Positions 37,240 through 50,833 of a stretch of 64,000 bases of DNA are shown here, piece after piece. The position numbers and the translations under genes were made by a program. Source of the stretch: Pollenia angustigena (taxonomy: Eukaryota; Arthropoda; Insecta; Diptera; Polleniidae); assembly GCA_930367215.1 (NCBI GenBank), contig OV884058.1:218716208-218780207 (forward strand). The letters are read 5' to 3'. Within the stretch, counting starts at the first letter, position 1, and each line of letters starts with the position of its first letter. Under the pieces are notes generated by a model, which ran no database searches, had not been told where the DNA came from, and was given only the letters and a program-made list of their open reading frames with translations.

Positions 37240-39400
37240 TGACAAAAAGGTTCCAAAATATGTACAGGTTTTACGCGTTTACTCCCTTAAAGGACCAAAT
37301 TTCAAAAAAGTACCAGACACCTGTCCTCTTATTTTTTTTTATGAACACCATTAAGTGTTAAATTTTTTGGATCTCTTTTAGTTTTGGATTTTTGAGGTTA
37401 GCAGGATCGATTTGTCGAGAGGCCAGCCTCTGGTCCAAAAGTCAGATTTTTAGCTTCAGGAGTTTAGGATGTGCGATGATGAATCGGTCAGTTACTTAAC
37501 AATGTTATATAAATAGATAGATAGATGGAAAAAAATTTAGTCAAAAAAGTGACAAAATAAGGAACGATTTTCGCACCTTAAACGTTTGAATTTCAAAAAA
37601 GATCCAAATCTGTTTTGTATTTTTTAGATACGCTACGAATGTGATATAATTTGTATTTACCCTTTTACACCCCAAAAAGGCCGTACCTCAAAAAAGTACC
37701 AAACACTTCAATTGTTCAATTTGTTGTATCTCTTTTAGTTTAGGAGATATGAGGTTAGCGAATTTTTCTAAGGAACAACAATAAGCTTTAATGTTTTTTA
37801 TCTCTTTTAGTTGAGGAGGTATGAAGTTAGCAGGATCGATTTCGCGAGAGGCCAGCCTTCGTTCCAAATGTCAACCTTTAAGCTTCAGACGTTTAGGATC
37901 TGCTTTGAAAACTAAATAGATGAAGAAAACAGGAGCAAACATATACAATTATACACAATTTTCATCCCTTAAACGTTCGAATTTCGAAAAAGTACCAAAT
38001 ATGCATCTATATTTTTTAGGTAGGTTACAAATGTTATATAATTTTTATTTCTATGCGGATTGGTTTAAAAGCTAGATGGTGGACAAAAAGGAACCTATTT
38101 ACCTTTTTTTATTAAATGCACAAAACTAAATATTAAATTAAAAAAAAGTACCAGTTTATTTAAAAAATGTACCAAAAAATCCCTTTAGCAGATTCTCATT
38201 CACTGAGGAAGTTGCATGCTTAATTTAATGTTTCTGGATCCAATTAATAATGAAATTGAAAAGGTACCAGTTAAAGCACAAAATAGTACTAAAAACCCTC
38301 TTACAGAATCTCATTCACACAAGACTTTGCATGTTTAATTTAATCTTTCTAGGTCCAATACTAACGGAAATTCAAAAAGTACCAGTTAAAGAACCAAAAA
38401 GTAACAAAATGCCTTCATATAGATTCTCATTCACTCAGGACCTGCATGTTTAATTTTATGTTTCTAGGTTCAGGACTAATGGAAATTCAAAAAGTACCAG
38501 TTTAAGAACAAAAAGTACCAAGAAGTTCCCTCATAGATTCTTATCCACTCAGGACATTACATGTTTAATTTTATGTTTCTAGGTACAATCTGGTAACAAA
38601 AAGTAACAAAAAGCCTTCTTACAAATTCTCATTCACTCAGGACCTTGACTGTTTAATTTTAACCTTCTAGGACCAATGCCGGAACGGAAATTCAAAAAGT
38701 ACCAGTCAAAGAATAAAAAAGTTCCAAAAATATCACTCTTATAGATTCTCATCCACCCAGCACATTGCATCTTGAATTTAATGTTTCTAAGTCAAATACT
38801 AACGGAAATTCAAAAAGTACCCGTTAAAGAACAAAAAAGTACCAAAAAGTTCCGCAATAGATTCTTATCGACTCAGAATATTGCATGTTGAATGTTATGT
38901 TTTAAGGTCCAATATTAACGATAATTTAAAAATGTAGAACCAAAACGCTAACGAAAAATATGAAATTTCCCGTATTTCCTGTTTTGGCAATATTTTCCCC
39001 AATTAAAGTATCAAAAATTTCATTATTGTAGTAGGAGAAAAATGTTTGTAATAAAAGTACCGAAAAAAGTTACTATTTTCGCCATTTCGAAAACGTACCG
39101 AATCAGTATTCGTATTTTTTGATTAGTTTCAAACGTGGTATAAACTTTGTTTCTATGTTTATTGGTTCATAAGATAAGTGGGTTGTCAAAAAAGTACCAA
39201 AATTCAGGTTTTTTCCCGTTTACTCCCTAAAAGGGCCGAATTTCGAAAAAGTAGCAGACACCTGTCCTCTTATTTTTCTAAAGAACAACGATAAGTATTA
39301 AATTTTTGTATCTCATTTAGCTTTGGAGATATAAGGTTGCCGAATTTTCCCGTTTTTACCCGAAACGGGCCAAATATAAGAATTTCAATTATACAAATAT
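37240..39400. repeat. Repeat-rich block with a 115-118-bp tandem array (about 38130-38950)
   Basis: Units carry GGAAATTCAAAAAGTACCAG, then AGATTCTCATTCACTCAGGA, then CATGTTTAATTTAATGTTTC. Anchors fall at 38256, 38371, 38486, 38691, 38809 and about 38926, so one unit is shortened. Before the array (37.2-38.1 kb) and after it (39.0-39.4 kb) are looser copies of longer segments (GTTTAGGAGATATGAGGTTA, AGGCCAGCCT). No gene is visible. Confidence 0.75.
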
Positions 39401-39639
39401 GGCGGTTTAATAGAATTCTTAAATGAATTAAAATTTTTCGTCTTTTGTGAATACATAAAATCAAAAGTTGTGAACAGATTTTAATCATTTATAGCTTGTT
39501 TTGTTTGCAATATTGTTTTTTATATGACTCTATAAAATTAGAAGCATAGCTCCATTTTTCAATTTTTTATGAATTTTTAAAAACAAAAATTCCGAAATTT
39601 TAATAAAAAAATTATTTTTTTTCCAGAAAAAAAATTATG

Positions 39640-39990
39640 TTTCTAAAACGACTGCGCATATAAGAAAAACGTTTTACCTTTCTTAAAGTAAATTTTATTG
39701 GGGAATTTCGGTTTTTTTTTAGTTTTTCAATAAGCTAAAGCGTTTTTGAGTTACGCGAACATATGTTGTGCAACCTCCTTAATTTTCGAAATAACGGTAT
39801 ATCTCGAAAACCAAAGCCAATATGAAGAAAAAAGTTTTAACTTTCTTAAAGTAAATTTTATTGCGGAATTTAGTTTTTTTTGTTTTTCAATAAACTAAAG
39901 CGTTTTTGAGTTGCGCGAACATATGTTGTGCAACATCCTTAATTTTCGAAATAACGGTATATCTCGAAAACTAAAGCTAACCTAAAAAAA
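39640..39990. repeat. 163-bp tandem duplication
   Basis: CTTTCTTAAAGTAAATTTTA at 39678 and 39841, CGCGAACATATGTTGTGCAA and AACGGTATATCTCGAAAAC recur at the same spacing. There are two copies. Confidence 0.8.
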
Positions 39991-42610
39991 CGGCTAGCAC
40001 CACTGGATTCAGCGACCCCGAATTAGTTAAAATTAGTTAAAAATCTTTCGTTCGTATCATACTAAAATATTAAACTGCAAATACTTGAATCTATCTATAC
40101 AATATATAATTTCTTAGTATGTCAGGATGTTTGCATGTATGTCCTATTCTTTCCGCAACTTTCTGAAGCCATCTGATGACATAGGAAGCTGAAATTTGGC
40201 ACACTTGAAGTACTTTCTCTGCTGAAGATCGTAGCGTAGTCATATTTTTGATTTTCGGCTTTTCAACTAGTATTACTATAAAGATCTGATAGAAAATATG
40301 TTTTTTTTTATAAAATGGGGAACTTTGGGCCCCACTTGGCACAGCTAGGCACCGTCGGATTGACCTGAAAAATTAGGTCATGATTTCTTACACCAAACCT
40401 CATATTTTAAGCAGCGCAAACAATAAAATTTAAAAAAAAAAAAAAAATCCCATACAAGATGCGACCAGTCTAATGGACATTTCCATTTTGACGTGTCGTC
40501 GGAAGTCCAATTTGTAAAAAGGGTTTTTATATACACAAAGTAATGAAGTAGCACTATATTCAGAAAAAAAATTACAGCAATGGACGCTAAAAATTTGCAG
40601 ATAAAAGCAAAAATATGAGTTGGCGTGACGTTAAAAAAAAGGAAGTGGATTTTGACTTGCATTACAAACTGAATAAGGCTGCGAATCGATTAATAAGTTT
40701 TGTATAAAACCTTTTTTAGTAAACTTTGGACATAAATAGATTTATTTTTCAAGTTATAAAATTAAAAAATCTTTGCATTTTCAGCGAAAAGTCTCCTTTT
40801 TTTAGTGTAACGCTTGAATGCAAATAAGGTTGTATTTTAGGACCGTGTTGTTCAACCATTATTCCTTTTGTTACTTAATGTAGAGCTAGTTGCGCTTTAC
40901 TCCTAAATAAAAAAAAAGTTAACTATACATATAAAATTGTTTGAGAAACAATTAAAATTACTTCTGGCGTTACGTTACAAAAAGTAGACTTTTCGCTGGA
41001 ACTGCCCTTATATAGATATAAAAATTTTATTCTTCAAAACAAATTTAAATAAAATATGTGAAGAGGTTTCTCAGAATATGGGTCGTTTTAAACCTCTTTA
41101 ATATGGAATCATATTTAGTTCTGGATGCCTGGTTCAGAAAATTGCTACTTGATGCATGCAACTCATCTTGTGTGAAATAGAGCTTAAGAAAATGTCAAAC
41201 ACTTACTCAATCGCAACGTCGTTGTTCGAAGCCTTAAAAAACGCAAATAAGTTTTAGTTCAAATTAAAGCCTTTTAAGCTTCTCTATATATGGACCAAAG
41301 GTTTTGTTTCAAAGGGTAAATTATTCTTAGCGAAGATCAAAAAAAGGTTGCAATGGTGAGTTACATATACATATATACATTCGCGTATCTATGGCATAGT
41401 GTCCCACTTTAATAATCGAATATATACTTTGTACTTTCAAAATTAATCTAATGAATTGCTCGCTCTTAATCATGCTAACTAAGAAAGTCTCTTAAATTTG
41501 TGCCCCCAAAAATAATATTATATACTTTGTAGTTTCAACAACTAACAATATACAACCGGTTAAAAATAACGGGGGTGATAAATGAAAATATCTGTGGCAT
41601 TTTGACAAAACATCTTAAGTCAAATTTAAAAAGTTGAAAAAAATGTTGTTTATCATACGAATTTTAATTCATTTTTGTTTCCGTTTTTAAAATTTTGTAT
41701 TATTAACGAAATATTTCTTTAATTTTGGTTTATTTCATTATTTGATACAAATGTTTTTTTCACCATGTTTTTATTTTAAAAAATTTTTTGCTATCTTATC
41801 TCGACTTAAGATGTTTTGTCAAAATACCATAGATATAATACATGAATACAGTTTTAATTATGGAGTGCATATTAGAAACTGATTTCAACCAAAAATTAGA
41901 ATTGAAAGCTACTTTAAATACTTAAAATCTTTCGCAATTCCCGCAAAATAGGGATCTGTGGAAAGAGCATTCAGAAATTTAAGCCCAGAAGATTTCGAAA
42001 ATATTTTATTGCTTAAACTTAACACTTCATAAATTAATAAAATGTTTACCTTCGTTATTAACCCATTTACGCTTGCTGTGCCAATTTGGGAACACATCAT
42101 TATTTGCGGCTTGTGACAAAGTTTTTGACATTATTCAATACTAGGATCGACCGGTGGCCGAAATTCGACCACTTGACATTTACTTTTGAGAAAACATGTG
42201 CGTTATACAACAAAAACGTACACATTTTAAGAGAACGACAAAATGCACTATCCACCCATCTTTGTACGTATGTCTGTAAGATAAATTTCGAAAAAAATAT
42301 ATTGTGCATATCTGCAAATAAATACCTTTTAAACGATATATGTTTCATTAAAATCGGTGGACGATAAAATACTTAAAAATCAACCCCCAAAAAAATGTTC
42401 CCGTATTTATATATAAGATATGTTTGCATGATAGATAAATTAAAACTTCAGACATTTCTATCACATCAAAAAAAAATTTTTTTTTTAAGTGACCACTTTG
42501 CCATTTTTGGTACACCTCTTTAATTTCCAAAAATTTATAATAATTAATAATAAAATAACAAATATTTTATTTTTTGTCCGGTAGTTTTTGTTTGGGCTTA
42601 AATGGGTTCG
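39991..42610. other. No gene seen
   Basis: AT-rich intergenic sequence. Scattered fly-repeat words (CTGAAATTTGGCACAC near 40192) and long A or T runs are present. Short open frames on both strands have no recognisable motif. There is no clear terminal repeat. Confidence 0.45.
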
Positions 42611-43499
42611 CAGAAAAAATTATTTTTCCAATTCAAACAAAAAATTTGTAGAATCAAAAAAATTTTTGTCTGAAATCGGTCCTATAAACAAATTTGCATA
42701 TTCAAACCATTAATTTGCATTTTGTTTATTGAAAAAAACACTGATTTTTTCAAACAAATAATTTAACTGAATTAAACAAAAAGTTTACTGAAATTCATAT
42801 ATTAAATTTCAAAATCAAAAAAAAAAAGTTTTTGCACAAGCAATGACGAGCACACAAGTAAGCACTGTATGAGAAGATGACGGCAGAGCAGAGCCGCCGG
42901 CTGGCTTTGAGACACATTTTTTTTGTTGGAATAATTTTTGAACGAAGTCTTATTTATACACACAACACAACGTTTTTCTTTATCACTCTCTGTTGCTGTA
43001 TCCTTTCCTTTGCTAAAGAAGAAATGTAACCAAAAACGGCAGCAGACCGACTCGATATGTTTTTCGTCATCATTCTATTTTTGTATTTGATGTATTTAAC
43101 CAAACAGTTTTAAAAAATTTAATACGGGATTTTGTTTCTTTTTATGTTGTTTCTGCTATTGTTTTTCTTATAGTTGCACTTTTTTAAAGCGTCCAAAAAT
43201 AGACTGTGTGTGTTTTTTGTTGTTGTTCTTATACTTCACATAAAGAAGTGTTGCTTACGATCAAATAAAAAAATGCAAAAAGACGACAACATTAAAGAGC
43301 GTTAAATCTTTCATACAAAATTATGAAAACTTGACACCAATAACGCGTTGATTATATTTTTGAAGAGTTGTCCACATTTTTGTTGGTTAAATAAAAATCA
43401 AACAAAAATATTGATTGAATCTGTAAAAAAATTTATAGAAATTAAAAAAATTTTCAAACAAGCGTTTGTTTGAAAATAATTCGGCAATAATTTTTTCTG
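42611..43499. mobile_element. Element with CAGAAAAAATTA ends, internally deleted copy (about 890 bp)
   Basis: Ends CAGAAAAAATTATTTTTCC and ATTCGGCAATAATTTTTTCTG match, in opposite orientation, the larger relative at 59877-61456. The shared interior includes GTCTTATTTATACACACAAC and CCTTTCCTTTGCTAA. No transposase is readable. Confidence 0.7.
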
Positions 43500-44158
43500 T
43501 GTTAAAGGGTGATTTTTAGCTATTATGTTTTTGGCAACACTGGTTCAAACAGGTGACGTACGTTTCGTGTTTTGTTCACTGTCAAACATCTTCAGTTTGG
43601 TCTATAATTTGACCATGAATCGTCTTACAAACGAACGACGCTTGCAAATTATTGAATTTTATTTTCAAAATGCGTGCTCTGCTAAGAAAGTTTATCGCGC
43701 GCTTTTTCCATTTTGTGGTCAGCTCATTTTTGGCTCAATGGGTACGTTAATAAACAGAATTGTCGATTTTGGAGTGCAGATCAGCTACCAGAAGAGCTAC
43801 CAATGCATCCAGAAAAAGTCACAGTTTGGTGCGGTTTATGGGCTGGTGGCATCACTGGACCGTACTTCTTCAAAGATGATGCGAATCTTAACGTAACTGT
43901 GAATGGTGAGCGCTACCGTGAGATGATATCCAACTTTTTTTTTGCCCAAAATGCAAGAGCTTGACTTGCATGGCATGTGGTTTCAACAAGACGGTGCCAC
44001 ATGCCACACATCACGCTTAACAATGGACTTATTGAGAGGAGAGTTCGGTGAACACTTTTTTTCACGTTCGGGATCGGTCAATTGGCCGCCTAGATCGTGC
44101 GATTTAACGCCTTTATACTATTTATTTTGCGGCTATGTTAAAGCTCATGTCTATACAC

Positions 44159-45729
44159 CTGCCATCGGCAAAATCAGGGCGCCGCGTTTTTTCTTTTCTC
44201 TTTTATTCTCTTGTATGCTCTTTTATTACGTACATGTGCACACACATTGCAGAGAATTTAACAACAAAATATGTAAAATTCGTACAACGCATATAATCGC
44301 AAAAGGTAATACAGTACTTTTGATTTAGCTGCACAATCTCCTTTGCACGATTTTTTGTGCAGGTAAATCAAAAATGCAGTTATCTTAAATGCATTTACCT
44401 GCCTTAATGTGCAGGTCCACAATTGTGGTTATCTGCACAAAAGTGCAGTTAAAGTAAAGTGTTTGATTTAAAAGTACATAGGATATAAAATTATTTTATT
44501 ATTTCAACCCAGCTAGCATTTTCAATCGTCTAGGAGTCTACTGGGAATTCCACAAAGAGTGTTTTTGATCGACGAGCTCACTTTTTAATTGTAGACAGTT
44601 CCTCGCACGGTAGAAACTCTTACACGTGCTGATTCCTATGAGAGATTCTTCCATAACGCAGCGAAAAACGCTTATATTAATCGTAAAGGGAATCGTTTAT
44701 GATGTATGTAGAGATTATCTAACGAGTCTTTCAAAAAGCATGCCAAGAGTCGTATGAGACTCATGTACATAGGTATTTTTTTACAACTCGTGAAATGCTC
44801 AGCAGTATGACTGAGCTACCTAAATAAAGGGCATCAAGCGTATTTTTCATGCCAAAACTTCTAATTTTTATACAACTTTTATAAAACAAACCTTAAGGTC
44901 GCGAAATCAACACCATCCTGTCGGAAAATCCTTTTTAACAGATCCATAGGTCGGTTGGTTTTATTAAAATTGTATTGGCAATAGCATTTTCATACTTCAG
45001 AAACGGTCTTATTTAAGTAGCCCAGTAATTGTTATACGACTCTTACAGAGAATCCCAAAAGGTTCATTCCAAGATTTAAAGATGATCGTGTCAAAAAATA
45101 TATAAAAAAATAATAAATTAAAAAGAGATTCTTTTAGGAGTTGTATATTAAACATAATCGCTTAACAATCAGCCTATGCTAGCTGGGAAATAACAGATCA
45201 TTTAATACATGTATGTATGTTTATTTAATATAAAAGAAATATTAACAAAAACAATGAGAATTAACAAGGAACATAAAAATTTATGGAAAAAAAACAAAAT
45301 AATTGCGATTTATATTTTTATAAACAGCTTAAATTGGATATTTATGTGAAAAAGTGGCCACCATATATTTTTATGATGTTTTGTATGAAAATATTTGAAA
45401 GCTGGCCAAAAATATGAAAAATGTGCAGGTATACAAAATGCACGTAAACAAGTATTTTGAAGAATAATTCCAGAAAATATGTATTTTGGGCAGTTAAGTC
45501 AAAGTGCAGCTAACTTTGATTTTTTGTGTGAAAAAAATTTTAAAATGCCAAAAATTTTGTGCATTTATCTTAAATGTGCAGGTATAGAAAGTGCACTTAA
45601 AAAAGGAATTTGTATAGAATTATAAAGAATAATTCCAAAAATTATCAATTTTGTGCAGTTAAGTCCAAAGTGCACGTAAACAAAAGGCAGTTAAGTCAAA
45701 ACTACTGTAGTATAGGTTGCCGATGGCAG
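44159..45729. mobile_element. Element with CTGCCATCGGCAA ends, 8-bp TSD, in the mariner gene (1571 bp)
   Basis: A perfect 8-bp duplication CTATACAC (44151-44158 and 45730-45737) flanks inverted ends CTGCCATCGGCAA. Numerous subterminal copies of GTGCAGTTAA/GTGCAGGTAA-like words (44340-44460, 45425-45690) look like transposase-binding repeats. No transposase is seen. An 8-bp duplication suggests the hAT or P group. Confidence 0.82.
44508..45187. mobile_element. MITE with CCCAGCTAGCA ends, copy 2, third nesting level
   Basis: CCCAGCTAGCATTTTC at the left and TGCTAGCTGGG at the right. The interior matches 21331-22027 in reverse orientation. Confidence 0.75.
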
Positions 45730-46932
45730 CTATACACACATGCCCGCTTCAATTGACGCATTAGAAGACAACATTGAAGCATTTATTCATGAGATGCCGG
45801 CCGAAATGTTGGAAAGAGTATGCCAAAATTGGACTAAGCGGACGGACCATTTGAGGCGCAGTCACGGTCAACATTTGCATGAAATCATCTTCAAACATTA
45901 AATTATATAGACCGAACTATCGATTCAAATAAAGATTTCATGCATTTTTCTGAATTTTATGTGTTTTTTTTTTAACTTTGCTATAGCTCTTAAAAAAATC
46001 ACCCATTATAAACTAAAATAATATTTTAGATAAATTGTAAGGAACATCCATTTACACCAGAACCCCTATCATTGGTTGTTTTTTACAAACTACATTTTTT
46101 AAAAATTCTAAGAATAAAATTTTCTAAAAAAAAACGTTTTAAGAAATATTTTTCAACAAAAAAAGTTTTTAAAACAATCTTATTTGTTTTTTTTTTACAA
46201 AAGAAGTTTTTGTTGTTTTTTGAAACTAAAAATTTTGTTTTCAAAGAAATTTTATTTTCGTTTCTATTTAAACACAAGAAAAAAGTATTCCTTTTTTCAC
46301 ACACAAAAATTTTACAAAAAACGAAGAGTTTGTTTTTGTCTTAAATGTTACGTTAACGTTCGAAATCGATGAACAGGCTGTTAACTCGAGAAACGGATGC
46401 TTTGAATTAAGCAGGCTTTTCTTCGTTTTTTTTTTTAATGTTAAGCAACGAATGCTTGATTTAACGAACTAAAGAATTAAAATAAATTTTTTTTAGCTGT
46501 ATTTAAGTAAATTTAGTTTGCTTTGAGTCATAACTTTTTGCTTAAGCCAAGCCACATATATGTTTACAATAAGAAATTATTGACTTGGATGAGAATCGTG
46601 CAAAGTTTTCTTGGTTCAAGCCATATTTTCTGGTGATTTAGTAAATAATTCTTTCCGTGTATAAAACCCGCATAATAGAAATAAAAAATTAAGATAACAA
46701 CTCTAGATTTACAATGAAATAGCTAAATTGAGCATATAGACAACAAACATTATAAACTTCACTATAAAGCGTGCTGTTAAAATCGGATTTTCCAATTGCA
46801 AAGCGTTGCCGCCGCAATATTTAAGGCTTGTTTACATGGTAATACAATGTATTACGACTTTGTAGAATCAAAATAATATGAAATTCTCTCCGTGTTTAAA
46901 AGAAAAAATGAAAGTCTATTGTAAGTTGTTAA

Positions 46933-47283
46933 GGGTAGATTACACTATTATACTTTGTATTAATACATGTCAAAAACTCAAGTAATATGGCAAAGTGTGA
47001 TAGTTTGAATGCAATGTGTCACGAAAATGACAAGTATTATGGAAAAAGTTTGACATCCCAAACGACTTCATCGTTTTTTGAAAAATTTCTAAACAATAAT
47101 ACTTTTCATTGGATCAGGGTTGCATTTTATTTCATGTGTGAGTGTTTATACTTGGTGTGATGGTGTAAACACAAACTGTCATGTTAAATAAGATTTTTTG
47201 ACATTCGCAACAAAACTCATTAGATTTCTATCTCACAAAGTATTATGGAATACGTAAGACTTGTGAGACAGTGTAATCTAGCC
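46933..47283. mobile_element. TTAA-flanked MITE (piggyBac-like), copy 3
   Basis: TTAA at 46929-46932 and 47284-47287 flank GGGTAGATTACACTATTATA and its mirror (GTGTAATCTAGCC). It is in reverse orientation relative to the copies at 20.5 and 22.1 kb. Confidence 0.78.
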
Positions 47284-47309
47284 TTAAGCGGATGGTTGCA
47301 GTTTTAAAA

Positions 47310-47702
47310 TTTTTACAAAAACTTTCTGTTTCCGTACTGTTTCGTGCCGTTCTGTTTCGAAATTGTAATAGTTACTTTTTCTGTAGCAACTTGTCAGCCA
47401 TTTATGACAAATTTATTAGTTTTGCGCCGTCCATTGTTTCATTTCAATCACTTTAATGCAAATAGATTTGATGAAATTAAATTTTATGTATTCTTAACAT
47501 CAAAAAATAGTTTATTTCAACATAAATATGTATTTTTTATTATTTATTTTGCTGTCACTTACAATAACTTAACAATTTTTTGATTTTAACAAACTGAACC
47601 GCAACAGAATAGAAAAACTAATCAATTTCACAGGTTTTTTAATAACAAAAACAAATCAGCTGATTCGTAACAGAACAGAAAGTAAAGACTAACTGAGCCT
47701 TT
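47310..47702. mobile_element. TAA-flanked MITE (Harbinger-like), copy 2
   Basis: The interior and right end (AACAGAACAGAAAGTAAAGA then CTAACTGAGCCT) match 33038-33439. The left end is degenerate. The reading frame 47344-47583 is shared with the other copy and is not a gene. Confidence 0.65.
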
Positions 47703-47988
47703 AATGTTTATAGAATTCAAAAATAAGTAGAGAAGAAAATTAGTCCTTAAAGCTTCGTTCACAATCAAAAAAATATTTTCACATTTTGCATTAAAAACCG
47801 TTTGCAATTTTTAGCCACAACAATATTATGCATTTATTATTATTTTTATCAACATTTTGTTAAAATTTTCACTCAAAACTAAATAAAATTATTTTAAACG
47901 TCAGAAACAATTTCATACATACAAATTGTTGCTGGAGTTAAAGTAGACTCAACCTTAGTTAAATTTTTAAACAAAATTTAAGGTGGTA

Positions 47989-48418
47989 TGATACTTGCTA
48001 TTTTTTGTATTGGATTTTTTTAGGATTGACTGAATGAAACAACAAATGCGAGAAAGAACAAGAAATACAATTTGATAAAATGTTAACAAAACAAACAATA
48101 CTGCCCACGTTTTTTCCCCACAAAAAACCGTCATAAAAGCTAAAAATCGCAAAAAAAAAAAGTTAAAAACCGTTTCTTTCGATCAAAAACTAAAAAAATT
48201 GGCAAAAGTGCTAACAATTAATCTGGAAATGTCAGTTTTAAGTTAAAAAATTTTATATTTTTTTTTGACAGTCTTAGATTATTTATCGATAACACATGTA
48301 TATTTGTTTGACATTTCAAGTTTTTTTATGATATAATCATACTCTTTACACTTAGTCAGTTTTCCTATATTTGCACTGTTCTCCAATATAGAAAAAATAC
48401 AAAAAATAGCAAGTATCA
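47989..48418. mobile_element. TA-flanked MITE (430 bp)
   Basis: TGATACTTGCTATTTTTTGT at the left mirrors ACAAAAAATAGCAAGTATCA at the right, with TA on both sides. Non-coding. Confidence 0.78.
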
Positions 48419-49316
48419 TAACAGCTTAACGTACATTCGTACGCTTTTGATGTACAAATAATATAGAAAACAAAACTTTTCCTATCATTTTTTTTTTTTT
48501 TTTTGGCGATTCGATAGCAATTGGGTAGCTCTAAGTTTAGTGCAAACGATGGATTTCATCGAGTTTAAATTTCAAGTTTGGCTGACAGTAGTGAAATGTA
48601 AAAATCTGCGTAATGGAACGGAATATTCAAAAGTGATTAATTTATTTTAAGAGTGTATTAATGTAAGTCTCCATCCAGTATTTATAAAATAAAATATTTC
48701 TCTTGGTTTTTGTTTAATTGGCTTATGTACCGGACGCGACATATGGGTCGCGAACGTATGATTTTTCCATATGTTTTTTTATTATTATCACCATGCATTT
48801 TACCAAAAATATCTTCAAATTTCCTTATTAAAAATCTTAATACTCCTTTTACAATTGATTGTAATGGAGTGATTATGAAGAAAGAGTGTATATATAACAT
48901 ATTTTTTGCATGTAAAATAAGTATATAAAAATGTCTTTAGAAGTAGCTTAAATACTTAGAAAATATAAAATGTTCCAGTTTTTAGGGTAATTTCCTCAAG
49001 TAAAATAGCTGAGATATGCTATGAAACCATTATTTTATAAAAACATAGACTTTTTTATAATAATAAACAATAAAAGAGGATGATAATCAACATTTTATTT
49101 TTTCATCCTGGTAGACCATTTTGAGGAAATGCCCATATAAGTTTTTTCCTTTAAGTTTTCTTTTAAATATGACAACATTTGTATTTTTATCGATGGTGGA
49201 ACAAATAATACACTTTAACCAGTAAGTAAATCATACCTACGTGTTAAAATTATGAAAAATTCCTTGCACCATAGATATCTATACACAGCTAGATACTTTT
49301 AGTAGAAATTACGGGC
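48419..49316. other. No gene seen
   Basis: AT-rich sequence. Overlapping opposite frames at 48682-48928 have no recognisable motif. Confidence 0.45.
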
Positions 49317-49524
49317 ATTGCTACCAGTGTGACCCTTTTAGCATTTTCACTGCTAAATTTAGCATTATTTATTATGATTTAGCAGCGAATTTTTCAAATA
49401 GCATTTAGCATTATTTTCAGCATTTTTGTAACATTTGTTTAGCATTATTAAGCATTTTTTAATCTTAAAAAGTTTATATATTGCTATTTCACAAAATAAC
49501 TTATCACTTCCGTTAATCTCTATA

Positions 49525-50751
49525 CAGTATTCCACGGATAATTACCTCGACAAAAATGCCAATATTTTTGGGTAATTATGCGGGGTAAGCATTTAAACGA
49601 ATACGCTTAACTACCTCGTTGAGGTAATAATAAGAATACGTTTAACTACCTCATTGAGATAATTAAGCGAATTCGTTTAAATACCTCAGTGAGGTAATTA
49701 GACGTATTTATTTACAAGATAACTTAACTTTGATGTATGAAAAAATTTAAGAAAGGAATTTTTACATGTATCCGCTAAATCTTAAGAGATATCAATAAAA
49801 AACAATGGGATTTGTTGTTTTAAATTTTATCTGTAGTGCTTTTTGAGATGTCCTGTCATATCCTACTACTAAGTACTCATGGAAGCCGTAAATATGCAAT
49901 TGCATGGTTTTTCTTGTGCGACCAATAAATCCAGAAACAATATATTTATGCGTTTAGAGCTTTTAATGAATTTTGGTATCGATTTGTTTGTAAATAATTT
50001 CCACATTTTAGCCATTGCTGCATTTTTATTGCACACATATTTTAAGTTTTTAAAACATATTTTAATACATGTTAAGCAAATAAAAAAATTGCTTAAAATT
50101 CTGGTTAACAGATGAATTTTCTGTTGGTTTAATTTCGCCACCTCTATTAAATTTTCACTGTTCAATTTTTAGCCAAAGCAAGTTTTTGTTGAAGATAAAT
50201 TTTTTTCGCAACAGAAACGTAGACGCATCGTTTAGTAAACGATCGAATCAGAAACACTTTTTTAAGTAATCTTTTCGTTTCCGTCCGTCCATCTTGCTGG
50301 TTGTATGTCCATGTAAACCTTGTGATAAAAGTAAAGGTAGCAGTTTTTAGATAATTTGATAAAATTAGGTAAATACGTTTAATTGTCATAAGAACGAAAT
50401 TTGTTGAATATTTTGCTTTTAATCAAGCCATATTTTGTTTTTTAGGCATATTTAAAAAAAAAAAAAAATTTTGTGCATATTTTCAAATTATTAACATGTA
50501 AAACTTGGTTGCATTACTTGCTTAAATTTTTTGTCAAAAAGTACTGAGGCAATTAAACGAATGAAATTTAGGTATAATTTTGTTTTGGGAGTTAAATTTT
50601 TAAGGCAATTATCCGAATCGGGTAATTAAGCGTATGGCAATTAAACGTGGATTTTTGTTTAAAAAATGGATGAAAAAAACGGGGATTTAAACTCGAGGTA
50701 AATAAGCGTGAAAGGCATTTAAGCGTGGGGTAATTAACCGGGTTATACTGT
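49525..50751. mobile_element. Pogo-like MITE nested in the hAT element (1227 bp)
   Basis: CAGTATTCCACGGATAATTA at the left corresponds to CAGTATAACCCGGTTAATTA inverted at the right. Both are flanked by TA, a pogo/Tigger-type pattern. Multiple AATTACCTC/GGTAATTAAGCG words follow at both ends. It includes a truncated relative of the 24152-24913 element at 49879-50475. Confidence 0.65.
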
Positions 50752-50833
50752 AATTGTATTTTGTCATTTATACGTTTATACAAATGTATACTAATAGCAA
50801 CCCTGTAAACACAAAAAAAAAAATAAAGAAGAA

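Larger units (their letters stand above)
43615..45901 (+). pseudogene. Mariner-type transposase, deleted and interrupted
   Basis: The N-terminal helix-turn-helix start (MNRLTNERRLQIIEFYFQN) is cut after KKVYRALFPF, and a large internal part is missing. The catalytic domain resumes with VTVWCGLWAGGITGPYFF, then WFQQDGATCHTSRLT (second Asp), then PPRSCDLTPLYYLFCGYVKAHVY (third Asp). At 44158 the 1571-bp element interrupts. The C-terminal part continues at 45738 (ASIDALEDNIEAFIHEMPAE, then RTDHLRRSHGQHLHEIIFKH, stop at 45899). Frameshifts near 43725 and 43945 also break it. Confidence 0.82.
43505..46006 (+). mobile_element. Mariner/IS630-like element with nested insertions
   Basis: It is flanked by TA (43503-43504, 46007-46008), with ends AAGGGTGATTTTT and, inverted, ATGGGTGATTTTTT. 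It contains a defective transposase gene interrupted by a 1571-bp element. Confidence 0.78.

Noticed and set aside
42086..42367. Opposed frames of 82-93 codons
   Set aside because: They mirror each other on opposite strands, with no motif or repeat support.
46072..46372. Overlapping frames on both strands rich in Lys/Phe
   Set aside because: They are produced by long A and T runs; low complexity with no motif.
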